A stretch of DNA of 64,000 nt. It comes from Streptosporangium sp. NBC_01756 (GTDB lineage Bacteria; Actinomycetota; Actinomycetes; Streptosporangiales; Streptosporangiaceae). The stretch covers positions 3,906,001 through 3,970,000 of the forward strand of contig NZ_CP109130.1 of NCBI RefSeq assembly GCF_035917975.1, in the 5' to 3' direction. Within the stretch, counting starts at the first letter, position 1; every line of letters begins with the position of its first letter. Below the pieces are notes generated by a model. That model was not told where the DNA came from, made no database searches, and worked only from the letters and a program-made list of their open reading frames with translations. A program made the position numbers and the translations under genes. Of this stretch, positions 50,605-58,690 are shown piece after piece.

Positions 50605-50720
50605 GCGCCGGACCGTCGGTGTCTCCATGCACGGCGCCGGACCGTCGGTGTCTCCATGCACGGCGCCGGACCGTCGGTGTCTCCATGCACGGCGCCGGAC
50701 TGTCGGTGTCTCCGTACACA
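50605..50720. repeat. Four tandem 29-mers abutting the MmcQ start
   Basis: Units of exactly 29 bases start at 50605, 50634, 50663 and 50692 (core CCGTCGGTGTCTCCATGCAC). The first three are nearly identical; the fourth is diverged at its end, which directly precedes the ATG at 50721. There are no spacers, so this is not a CRISPR array. Confidence 0.9.
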
Positions 50721-51098
50721 ATGGCGCCCATGGAGAAATGGCGTGAGGTCCGCCAGACCGTGCACACGTTCGCGCTGAGCCTGCCGGAGGCCTACGAGGA
50801 CCACCCATGGGGCGGCACCGTCGTCAAGGTCAACAAGAAGATCTTCGTCTTCCTCGGCGTCGAGGAGCCGACCGAGAAGTGGAGTCCCACCGTCGGAGTG
50901 AAGCTGCCGGAGTCGAACGGTCACGCGCTGGCGGTCGAGGGCGCCAAGCTCTCGGGATACGGACTCGGCAAGGCGGGATGGGTGACGATCCCGCTGATGG
51001 GCGAGCTGCCTGAGACCGAGGTGCTGCTCGACTGGATCGAGGAAAGCTACCGGGCGGTCGCCCCCAAGAAGCTCGTCGCCGAGCTCGACGCCTCCTGA
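50721..51098 (+). CDS. MmcQ/YjbR family protein
   Basis: 125 residues, the normal size for the MmcQ/YjbR family (double-wing fold, sometimes called DNA-binding; function unsettled). The pattern includes HPWGGTVVKVNKKIFVFLG, VGVKLPES and GLGKAGWVTIPL. ATG 50721 (or 50730) has no ribosome site and follows the last 29-bp repeat unit immediately, so the promoter must lie in or before the repeats and the mRNA may be leaderless. Confidence 0.88.
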   Translation: MAPMEKWREVRQTVHTFALSLPEAYEDHPWGGTVVKVNKKIFVFLGVEEPTEKWSPTVGVKLPESNGHALAVEGAKLSGYGLGKAGWVTIPLMGELPETEVLLDWIEESYRAVAPKKLVAELDAS

Positions 51099-51302
51099 CA
51101 GGGCGGTGACCGGCACCATTCGACTGGTACGGCATCCGTTGGGCGGGACGGGCTCCGTGTCGGCGTGGCTCCGCGAAGTGACACTTGACAACTGTAAGTA
51201 TATATATCGTCACGCCAGGTCGCCAAAGCGCGGGCGGGACTCATAATCCGGCCGGCGGGTTAGCCGCGGCCAGAGAGCCGTGCTCCAGGAGGAACGGTCC
51301 CT

Positions 51303-52253
51303 ATGTTCACGCCCAACTCCCGAATGGACGCCACAACCACGCGCACCCGACCGAAGGGGAAACGGCCCACGAAAGGGCTGGCCGCGTTGACCATGGCCGG
51401 ATCTCTCACCATGGTCCTCGCCGCCACCGCTTCTCCGCCCGCCACCGCATTGCCGACCCCCTCCGAGTCCCCGAAATCCGCCGCGGCTCCGAAGCTCAAG
51501 CCATCCGGGGAGTCCAAGACGTCCCGCAGGTCCAAGGCATCCGGGAAATCCACCTCATCCCGAAAGCTCGCTGCGGCGCCGACCCCCACCCCGACCCCCA
51601 CTCCGACGACCACCGCGACTCCGACTCCCACCCCGTCGGCCACGGCCACCGCCACCGCCGCCTCCGATGCCACCGTCTCTTCCACCACCACCTCCACACC
51701 CACCAGGACGCCGCACCTCAGGCTTCCCACGCTCGCCGAGCTCGCCAGCAGGAAATGCACGCCGGGCTCCTTCTTCACGATCAATTCCTTCAGGCCGAAA
51801 AACTTCTTCATTCCCCGCACCCAGACCATCGACGGCCCCGGCGGCTCGGTGACGGCGTCGGTCCGGCGGCAGCACCGCGTGTATTTCGAGGTTGAATTCG
51901 AATTGGAAAAGAACCTCGAAAAGCAGCGGGAGGCCCAGGTCACCAAGGACAAACTGCTCGACATATTCCGGCGGCTGGTCCGGCTGCGGAACAACCTGAA
52001 CCCGCTGATCGCCGAAGAGCACATCGTCGATGTCGGACACGAATACACGCATCCGATCACCGACGGAATGTACGGCCACCTGTGGTACCGCGTCTTCGGC
52101 TACCGACTCGGGTTCACGCAGTGGTTCAGGGTCAGTAGCTGCGGCGTGCACAGGGTCAGCGCCGGTGTGGCCAGCGTCCCCGCGAGGGTGGAAGGCTGGA
52201 AATACTGGGAGACCGAGCACCCGACTTTCCAGGGGCACCGGATCTGGAAGTGA
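51303..52253 (+). CDS. Secreted protein of unknown function with Ser/Thr/Pro/Lys-rich linker
   Basis: 316 residues. ATG 51303 lies 10 bases after AGGAGG. A long basic N-region precedes a hydrophobic stretch (about 28-48) ending near ATALP, fitting a signal peptide. Residues about 50-135 are low-complexity Lys/Ser then Thr/Pro repeats (TPTPTPTP), a wall-spanning linker type. The C-terminal 175 residues have two Cys (in RKCTPGSFF and SSCGVHR) and a helical FELEKNLEKQREAQVTKDK segment, then a YxHPITDGMYGHLWYRVFG region. I recognise no family. A 15-bp motif shared with 60036-60050 lies upstream. Confidence 0.75.
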   Translation: MFTPNSRMDATTTRTRPKGKRPTKGLAALTMAGSLTMVLAATASPPATALPTPSESPKSAAAPKLKPSGESKTSRRSKASGKSTSSRKLAAAPTPTPTPTPTTTATPTPTPSATATATAASDATVSSTTTSTPTRTPHLRLPTLAELASRKCTPGSFFTINSFRPKNFFIPRTQTIDGPGGSVTASVRRQHRVYFEVEFELEKNLEKQREAQVTKDKLLDIFRRLVRLRNNLNPLIAEEHIVDVGHEYTHPITDGMYGHLWYRVFGYRLGFTQWFRVSSCGVHRVSAGVASVPARVEGWKYWETEHPTFQGHRIWK

Positions 52254-52317
52254 TTCCGCGCGGCCGGCCGGATCGGGAAGACCGCCGGCCTGGAACGGGG
52301 TCTTCCGGACCGCGCCC

Positions 52318-52361
52318 CGTTCCGCGAGGCGGAACCCTCCAGGGTTCCGCCTCGCGGAACG
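52318..52361. terminator. Bidirectional terminator with 21-bp perfect stem
   Basis: The arms at 52318-52338 and 52341-52361 are perfectly complementary over 21 bases with only CC between them. It sits between the convergent secreted protein gene and kynU, so it serves both strands. Confidence 0.85.
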
Positions 52362-52368
52362 CCGGCCC

Positions 52369-53592
52369 TCAGGTGACGGCCAGGCGCCGCTGGTAACGCT
52401 CCTCGCGCCAGTGCTCCTTCTCCAGCACCTCGGCCAGGACGGCGACCGCGTCGTAGACGTCGGTGAAGCGGAGGTAGAGCGGGGCGAAACCGAAACGCAG
52501 GATGTCGGGGGCCCGGAAGTCACCGTGCACACCGCGGTCGATCAGGGCGCGCATGACCGGGTAGCCCTCGGGATGACGGAGGCTGACCTGGCTGCCGCGG
52601 CGCTCCGGGTCCCGGGGAGTGACCAGCTCAAGGCCGTACGGCGCGCAGAGCTCCTCGGACAGGTCGATGAAGAGCGACGTCAGCGCCACACTTTTGGCCC
52701 GGACCTGTGCCAGGTCAGCCCGCTCCCAGATGTCCAGCGACGCGTTGAGCGGGGCGAAGGCCAGCACGTGCGGGGTGCTCACGGTGAAGCGCCGGATGCC
52801 CTCGGCGGGACGGTAGCCCGGCTCGAACGCGAACGGCGCCGCATGGCCGTGCCAGCCGGTCAGCATGTGCTCGGCCTCGGCTTGGTGACGCGGGTGGACG
52901 TAGATGAAGGCGGGGGCCCCCGGGCCGGCGTTGAGGTATTTGTAGGTGCACCCGACCGCGAAGTCGGCCGTCGACATGTCGACCTGGAAGGCACCCGCGC
53001 TGTGGCACAGGTCCCAGATCATCAGCGCACCCGCCGCCTGGACCCGCGCGGTCACCGCGGCGGTGTCGTGACGCTCCCCGGTCCGGTAGTCCACCTCCGA
53101 CATCAGCACGCAGGCGACGTCGTCTCCCAGCGCCTCGTCGAGGACCCCGATGTCACGGACCTCGTAGCCGCCCAGCGCCTTGGCCAGCCCCTCCACCACG
53201 TAGCGGTCGGTCGGGAAGTTGGCCAGGTCGGAGATGATCACCCGGCGGCCGGGGCGGAGGCCCAGGGCGGCCGAGACCGCCTTGACGATCGCGATCGAGG
53301 TGGTCTCGCCGACCACCACCTGTCCGGGGCCCGCGCCGATCAGCGGGGCCAGGCGGTCGCCCGTGGTCAGCGGCAGGTCGAACCAGCCGGCGGAGTTCCA
53401 GCCGCCGACCAGTTGGCGGCCCCACTCCTCCTCGACGACCCGCGCCGTCGCGGTCGCGGCTGCCCGGGGCAGTGCACCGAGCGAGTTTCCGACCAGGTAG
53501 ATGGTCTCTTCGGGCAGGACGAACTCGTCCCTGAGGTGCTTGAGGGGGTCATCCGCGTCGAGGGCGACGCAGTGCGCACGGCTGATGGTCAC
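52369..53592 (-). CDS. kynU: Kynureninase
   Basis: 407-residue PLP enzyme cleaving kynurenine (or 3-hydroxykynurenine) to (hydroxy)anthranilate and alanine. Hallmarks: YLVGNSLGALPR, WNSAGWFDLP, NFPTDRY, DLCHSAGAF, the PLP lysine in CTYKYLNAGPGAPAF, and WHGHAAPFAF. GTG 53592 lies 7 bases after AGGAG. No tryptophan dioxygenase or kynurenine formamidase is adjacent. It may serve tryptophan catabolism or supply anthranilate to a secondary pathway elsewhere. Confidence 0.95.
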   Translation of the reverse strand: MTISRAHCVALDADDPLKHLRDEFVLPEETIYLVGNSLGALPRAAATATARVVEEEWGRQLVGGWNSAGWFDLPLTTGDRLAPLIGAGPGQVVVGETTSIAIVKAVSAALGLRPGRRVIISDLANFPTDRYVVEGLAKALGGYEVRDIGVLDEALGDDVACVLMSEVDYRTGERHDTAAVTARVQAAGALMIWDLCHSAGAFQVDMSTADFAVGCTYKYLNAGPGAPAFIYVHPRHQAEAEHMLTGWHGHAAPFAFEPGYRPAEGIRRFTVSTPHVLAFAPLNASLDIWERADLAQVRAKSVALTSLFIDLSEELCAPYGLELVTPRDPERRGSQVSLRHPEGYPVMRALIDRGVHGDFRAPDILRFGFAPLYLRFTDVYDAVAVLAEVLEKEHWREERYQRRLAVT

Positions 53593-53773
53593 GGATCATC
53601 TCCTGGTTGGGTCCTTACAGCCTCTCCATCATCCGGCATCAACGAAAACGGTCATAGGGCGGTCCCGGGACGGGCACCCCATGGGATGTGAAACAGGGGC
53701 AACTCTCCGGGATCAACGGGTAGGGAACCGTCTGAGCACCGATACGGCCGCGACAACCCGCAGGAGGATTCTC

Positions 53774-54472
53774 ATGGAAACCCGCACCGAGAAGGTGACC
53801 GTCGCCGGCGGCGCGTTCGACCTGCATCTCTGGCTTCCGGAGAGCGGCGGCGGCCCGGTCGTCCTGCTGCTTCAGGAGATCTTCGGGGTCGGCCCCTACA
53901 TCAGGAAGGTCGCCGAGGACCTGGCGGCTCTCGGATACGTCGTCGGCGCGCCGGACCTGTTCTGGCGGATCCGTCCCAACTGGGTGTCCGACCACAGTGA
54001 GGCCGGGGTGGCGGCGTCGATGGAACTGGCCGCCGGGTTCGACGTTCCTCATGGAGTGTCCGACTCGGCCCAGGCGCTGGCGCACCTGAGGGCGTTGCCC
54101 GAGGCCGCGGGCGGTGCCGGAGTGATCGGGTTCTGCCTGGGCGGTTCGGTCGCCTATCTCCTGGCGGCCACCACCGAGGTGGACGCGGTGCTGTCGTTCT
54201 ACGGCTCCGCCGTACCGGACGCCACGGGCCTGATGGAGAAGATCTCATCGAAGCTGCTGCTGGTGTTCGGTGGCGCGGATCCCTACATCCCCCGCGAGCG
54301 GGTCGCCCGGGTGGAGGAGGCCGCGGCCGGTCGGCCGAACGTCGAGATGCACGTCGCCGAGCAGGCCGGGCACGCCTTCCACAACCACGAGGCCCCGCAG
54401 TTCCACAGTCCGGAGGCCGCGGCGGCCGCGTGGAAGCGCGCGGTCGCGTTCCTCGGGCGTCATCTCGGGTGA
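53774..54472 (+). CDS. Dienelactone hydrolase family protein
   Basis: 232-residue alpha/beta hydrolase of the DLH family. The Cys nucleophile is in GFCLGGSV, with Asp in GGADPYIP and His in AGHAFHN completing the triad; LLLQEIFGVGPYIRKVAEDLA is the usual N-terminal pattern. ATG 53774 follows CAGGAGG. It is divergent from kynU with about 180 bases between. It may hydrolyse lactones from aromatic degradation, but many homologues are of unknown substrate. Confidence 0.93.
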   Translation: METRTEKVTVAGGAFDLHLWLPESGGGPVVLLLQEIFGVGPYIRKVAEDLAALGYVVGAPDLFWRIRPNWVSDHSEAGVAASMELAAGFDVPHGVSDSAQALAHLRALPEAAGGAGVIGFCLGGSVAYLLAATTEVDAVLSFYGSAVPDATGLMEKISSKLLLVFGGADPYIPRERVARVEEAAAGRPNVEMHVAEQAGHAFHNHEAPQFHSPEAAAAAWKRAVAFLGRHLG

Positions 54473-54659
54473 GCCCGGTCCGCGACGACGGTGCCCGTCG
54501 CGAGCAGGATGCTCACTCCGTCGGCCCCGGAGGCGACGGCCACCACGTGCCCGGTCCCCAAGCGGGGACCGAGGAGCGGGCGGAGCCCTCGCCTGAAAGC
54601 CAGGTTCGTGTATCGAACGGTGCTGTCCGGCCGGAGGCCGCTCCCGGCATCATTTCTCC

Positions 54660-55202
54660 ATGCAACAGGCATGGCATGTATGGGGAAATATCATTATCTG
54701 GGCTGTTTCGGCGGTTCCGCCGGCCATCGTCGCCGCCTGGCTCCTCACCCTCCGCCGCATCCGTGCCGGCCATCCCTTCCCGGCCCGTACGGCCGTCGCC
54801 GACACCGCCATCGTGGTCGGCACCGCTCCCTGGGTCTGGATGATCCTCACTCCGGGAGCGGGGCGCGAGGGCATCAGCCTCATCCCGTTCGTGGACCTGT
54901 GGTCGGTGCTCCAGGGAGCCCCTGGGGCGGCCTTCGTGCAGGTCGGAGGGAATCTGCTGGTCTTCGCCACCCTCGGCGCGATGCTCCCGGTCCGCTCTGC
55001 GCGGTTCGCCGCACCGGCCAGGGTCGCGACCGTGGCGGCCACCGCATCGCTCGGCGTGGAAGTCCTTCAGTACGTTCTGCGTCTGGGCCGGGTGAGTTCC
55101 GTCGACGACGTACTGATCAATACGGCGGGTGCCGTACTGGCCGCGACCGTCACGCGGCGATGGTGGGCTCGGCGAATAGCGGCGGAGACCGTTCTGCGGT
55201 AA
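54660..55202 (+). CDS. VanZ-like membrane protein
   Basis: 180 residues with about five membrane segments. VanZ-type features: SLIPFVDLW, GGNLLVFATLGAMLP, LGVEVLQYVLRLGR and SSVDDVLINTAGAVL. The family is linked to low-level teicoplanin resistance in VanZ itself, but most members are uncharacterised. The ribosome site before ATG 54660 is weak. No van genes are nearby. Confidence 0.88.
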   Translation: MQQAWHVWGNIIIWAVSAVPPAIVAAWLLTLRRIRAGHPFPARTAVADTAIVVGTAPWVWMILTPGAGREGISLIPFVDLWSVLQGAPGAAFVQVGGNLLVFATLGAMLPVRSARFAAPARVATVAATASLGVEVLQYVLRLGRVSSVDDVLINTAGAVLAATVTRRWWARRIAAETVLR

Positions 55203-55352
55203 CGGACCGGAAAAACCCCCGAGGATCGCCACACGGGCACGATCCTCTCAAAATAAGCACGGGACCAACCTCTGTATCTGTGCGATCGTGGACAAGACGG
55301 GGCAAGTTCTCTGGAGACGCCAAACCCGGTTGGTGACAGAGGGTGATTAAAC

Positions 55353-56105
55353 GTGCAGCAATCCCCGGTTCCTCCCGAGCCCCCGATCTATCGGCGTATT
55401 GCCGACGGGCTTCGCGAAGCGATCCTGTCCGGTGAACTCCGAGACGGGGATCGGCTTCCGGGCGAGAACGCCCTGATGGCGCAGTACGGCGTAGCCCGTG
55501 CGACCGCCAGACAGGCCCTTTCCGTACTCATCAACGAAGGACTGGCCGTGCCCAAGCGCGGCTCGGGAGTCTACGTCCGGCAGTTCCAGCCGATCAGGCG
55601 GCACGGCTCGCGGCGACTCTCCCAGGAACAGTGGGGGCAGGGGCAGGCGATCTGGGAGTCGGACACCAGGGGCCGCCGCTATTCCGTGGACGACGTCACT
55701 ATCGACAGGGAGGTGGCCGAGGACGCCGTGGCCCGGGTCCTGAACAGCGACGAGGTATGGGTGCGGCGCCGGCGCTACTCGGTGGACGGCAGGCCGGTGC
55801 AGCTGTCCGTCTCCCACTTTCCCGCCGTCCTGGTCGAGAACACCGCGATCACACGGCACGACACCGGACCGGGAGGCGTCTACGCACGCCTGGGCGACCT
55901 CGGTCACGCTCCCGTGCACTTCAGTGAGGAGGTGCGCGCCCGCATGCCCCATCCCCACGAGACCGTCCAGCTCGACCTCCCGGCCGGCACCCCGGTCATC
56001 GTGATCGGCCGGATCGCCTACACCGAGAGCGGCGTCCCGGTGGAGGTCAACGAGATGATCCTTGACGCCGCTTCTTATGTACTTCAATACGATTTCGACT
56101 CATAG
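55353..56105 (+). CDS. GntR family regulator (HutC/UTRA type)
   Basis: 250 residues. The N-terminal winged helix is at about 12-75 (IADGLREAILSGELRDGDRLP, ARATARQALSVL); the C-terminal UTRA effector domain is at about 95-245. GTG 55353 lies downstream of GAGGGTGA. A GTCAACC-GATA-GGTTGAC palindrome lies just 3' of the gene (56119-56136), in front of a small gene that could be its target. Ligand unknown. Confidence 0.92.
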   Translation: MQQSPVPPEPPIYRRIADGLREAILSGELRDGDRLPGENALMAQYGVARATARQALSVLINEGLAVPKRGSGVYVRQFQPIRRHGSRRLSQEQWGQGQAIWESDTRGRRYSVDDVTIDREVAEDAVARVLNSDEVWVRRRRYSVDGRPVQLSVSHFPAVLVENTAITRHDTGPGGVYARLGDLGHAPVHFSEEVRARMPHPHETVQLDLPAGTPVIVIGRIAYTESGVPVEVNEMILDAASYVLQYDFDS

Positions 56106-56118
56106 ATCAAGTCTGTCC

Positions 56119-56136
56119 GTCAACCGATAGGTTGAC
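56119..56136. promoter_or_regulatory. 18-bp dyad GTCAACC-GATA-GGTTGAC
   Basis: Perfect 7-base arms, 13 bases after the GntR-type gene and about 100 bases upstream of the small gene at 56236. A second short palindrome, TCTCTAGAGA, is at 56159-56168. It is a candidate operator. Confidence 0.45.
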
Positions 56137-56235
56137 CTGTCTCTTGCGATCATTGATTTCTCTAGAGAGGTGCCTCACTTTCAGAAGTGGAACGTCACAC
56201 AGGCGGGCCTGGGCGCGGGGAAGGTGCGTAGGTAG

Positions 56236-56457
56236 ATGTCATTCGACCGGCATCTGGCGGAAATCGCCCGGGAGTTCGCTGATTGGACGATCTGGCGGAG
56301 TGACGCGGGTCGGTGGTGGGCCACCCGCCACCACCCGCTGACCGTCGCCCAGCGTGAGGCCGGCTGTGCGATGACCATCGACGCGGACGAGCCGGAAGGA
56401 CTGCGGGAGCAGTTACGTGATCAACAGGACCGTTCCGACGGAAGGGATTCCTGGTAG
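56236..56457 (+). CDS. Small hypothetical protein (73 aa)
   Basis: 73 residues, Trp-rich for its size (DWTIWRSDAGRWWATRHHPLT) with an acidic, Gln/Arg-rich C-terminus. ATG 56236 follows GGAAGG at 11 bases. Small proteins of this pattern are common in Streptosporangiales genomes near GntR regulators (recollection, not checked). No domain is assigned. A dyad upstream suggests regulated expression. Confidence 0.68.
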   Translation: MSFDRHLAEIAREFADWTIWRSDAGRWWATRHHPLTVAQREAGCAMTIDADEPEGLREQLRDQQDRSDGRDSW

Positions 56458-56742
56458 CCGCCCGGTGCCGGATCAGCGGAGCTGACGCTGCTCCGGCACC
56501 GGGCCCCCAGTCGCGGAAGCCCTCGACCCTATCGGGGGCGGGGGCTTCCGCCTGATCCCGGCATGCCGAGGCGCCCCGGCATGCCGTGGAGCGACGCCCC
56601 GGGGCGGCGGGCACGCCGTGGTGCGACCTCCCTCAACGGAGGTCGCGAACCGGTGGTCGAGCACCTGAGGCCGCCGGGGGCGGCTTCCCGCCCTCGACGC
56701 CCCGGGCCAGTGGGGTCCGCACCGCCGAAGAGGAACGGGGCA

Positions 56743-57972
56743 TCAGCGTCCGGCGGCGTACTCGCCGCTCTCCTTCGAGGCCCGGCGCGGGTCCGTGCCG
56801 GACTCGTCGAGATCCTCGGCACCGCCGTCGGCGAAACGCCGGCCGCCGTCCTCAACCTCGTCCTCGTCCTCGTCCTCGACGATCACACGGACCGCCTCGA
56901 CGTCGGCCTCGACATCCGGCTCGGCATAGGCGTCGAGCCCACCCTCCGGCTCCGGCCTGACGTCGGACCCGGCAGCGGATCCGGCGTCGGATCCGGCAGC
57001 GAGCACGACCTCGGACTCGTGCTCGTGCCCGTGCTCGTGCTCGTGCCCGGACTCGTGCCCGGTGCCCGCGGCCGGAACGGCGACGGCGGGGTGAGCGGAA
57101 GCCGGCGGGAGCACCGCGGCCTCGTCGATCAGCGCTCCGGCGGCGTTCTCCCGGTGGATCAGGTCCCCCAGCACGGCACCCATCTCGTTGAGACGGCGCA
57201 TGACCTCGCGGTGGGTGTCGGTGAGGTAGGAGACGCGGCGGCCGGTCGTCTCGTCCAGGACCGCGGAGCGCTGCTGGGCGGACGTCAGCATGGAGTGCGC
57301 CTCGGCGTTGGCGGAGGAGACGGTCGCCTCGGCCTCGGCCCTGGCACTGCCCAGCGTCGACTCGGCCTCGGCCCGAGCACTCCCAAGCGTCCGCTCCGCC
57401 TCGTTCCTGGCCGAGGTGACCATCCGGTCCGCCTCGGTGCGGGCGCCGCGCAGGGTCTCGTCGGACTCCGCACGGGCCGCGTTGAGGGTCTCCTCGGCGT
57501 CGCCGCCGGCCTGGGCGAGCATCTGCTCGGCGGCGGCGGTGGCCTCCGCGACCCTGCGCTCGGCCTCCTGCTGGGCGGCGTTCATTATGCCCTCGGCACG
57601 CTCCAGCGCCGAGTTGACGAGCCGCTGGGCCTCGTCGGAGGCATGCTCGCGCACCTTGCCGGCCTCGGCCTCGGCAACCTGCTTCTTGGAGGCCGCCTCC
57701 TCCTCACCCAGCTTCAGGATCTGGCTGAGCCGCTGGCCGAGCTCGTCATAGTCTTGTGGAGCGTCGGAAAGTCTCCGCCGGGCCTCGGCCAGCTCGACCC
57801 GGCTCTGCTCGGCCTGCCCGATCGACCGTGCGAGCCGTTCCTCCAGATCGCGGATCTGGTTGCGGTTGCGGTTCATGTAGTCGTGAACCTGGCGACGGTT
57901 GTAACCACGCATGACGACCTCGAACGAGTCCTCATGCATCAGATCGGGAAAGCTCTCGTGCTGGTTTGTCAT
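56743..57972 (-). CDS. DivIVA-type coiled-coil protein with His/Glu-rich tail
   Basis: 409 residues. The N-terminal DivIVA-like segment (EDSFEVVMRGYNRRQVHDYM) is followed by a long coiled coil (about 30-290) with 11-residue Ala/Glu repeats (SARAEAESTLG type), then an acidic tail. In the tail GHESGHEHEHGHEHESE (about 305-325) is a striking His/Glu cluster. Proteins of this kind (FilP/Scy/DivIVA group) organise polar growth and septation in filamentous actinomycetes. ATG 57972; divergent from a gamma carbonic anhydrase gene. Confidence 0.88.
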   Translation of the reverse strand: MTNQHESFPDLMHEDSFEVVMRGYNRRQVHDYMNRNRNQIRDLEERLARSIGQAEQSRVELAEARRRLSDAPQDYDELGQRLSQILKLGEEEAASKKQVAEAEAGKVREHASDEAQRLVNSALERAEGIMNAAQQEAERRVAEATAAAEQMLAQAGGDAEETLNAARAESDETLRGARTEADRMVTSARNEAERTLGSARAEAESTLGSARAEAEATVSSANAEAHSMLTSAQQRSAVLDETTGRRVSYLTDTHREVMRRLNEMGAVLGDLIHRENAAGALIDEAAVLPPASAHPAVAVPAAGTGHESGHEHEHGHEHESEVVLAAGSDAGSAAGSDVRPEPEGGLDAYAEPDVEADVEAVRVIVEDEDEDEVEDGGRRFADGGAEDLDESGTDPRRASKESGEYAAGR

Positions 57973-58112
57973 GGCGCTGCCCGTGGATGTTGTGTGGCGG
58001 GAAAGGAGACGTCAGGACACGACTTTCCTGCTTACCGCCCAAGTCCGCAACCGGAACGCCCGACCTGCTTGCGGAAATATCGGACAATCTCACTCCCCGT
58101 AACATCAAACGC

Positions 58113-58667
58113 ATGGACACCAACCCCTACATCGCCTCCCTCGACGGCGGCGCGATCCCGCAGATCCACCCAGAGGCCTACGTCGCCCCCGGCGCGGTGA
58201 TCGTCGGCCGGGTACGGCTCGGCCGTGCCGCGAGCGTCTGGTACGGCGCGGTCCTGCGAGGAGACGACGAGCTCATCGAGGTCGGCGAGGAGTGCAACAT
58301 CCAGGACCTGTGCTGCCTGCACGCCGACCCGCGTGAACCCGCCGTACTGGAACCCCGGGTGAGCCTGGGACACAAGGCCATGGTGCACGGCGCCCACGTG
58401 GAGACGGGCGCGCTCGTCGGCATCGGCGCCATCGTGCTCGGCGGCGCCCGGATCGGAGCGGGCTCGCTCATCGCGGCCGGTGCCCTGGTGGGGCCGGGCA
58501 AGAAGATCCCGGCCGGGGTGCTCGTCGCGGGCGTCCCCGGGAAGGTGGTCCGTGAGCTGACCGACGACGACCGCGCCTCCTTCGCCGGCACCCCCGGCAA
58601 CTACATGGCCAAAGCCGGGCGGCACCGGGCCGCGACCGTCATCGCCGACGTGCCGGTGGACCACTGA
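58113..58667 (+). CDS. Gamma carbonic anhydrase family protein
   Basis: 184-residue left-handed beta-helix trimer protein. Hexapeptide repeats run through residues 20-150 and the three metal-ligand histidines are readable in CCLHADP, LGHKAMV and HGAHVETG. Members are Zn/Fe/Co carbonic anhydrases or PaaY-like proteins. ATG 58113 lacks a clear ribosome site. It is followed 23 bases later by an unknown gene. Confidence 0.92.
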   Translation: MDTNPYIASLDGGAIPQIHPEAYVAPGAVIVGRVRLGRAASVWYGAVLRGDDELIEVGEECNIQDLCCLHADPREPAVLEPRVSLGHKAMVHGAHVETGALVGIGAIVLGGARIGAGSLIAAGALVGPGKKIPAGVLVAGVPGKVVRELTDDDRASFAGTPGNYMAKAGRHRAATVIADVPVDH

Positions 58668-58690
58668 CGCGCCGGGACGCGATCGGTAAC

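Noticed and set aside
50605..50720. CRISPR-like array
   Set aside because: The 29-bp units follow each other directly without spacers and no cas genes are present; it is a simple tandem repeat.
54460..54672. Minus-strand 70-codon frame between the dienelactone hydrolase and VanZ genes
   Set aside because: It has some protein-like composition but no ribosome site, and it overlaps the 3' end of one gene and the start of the other.
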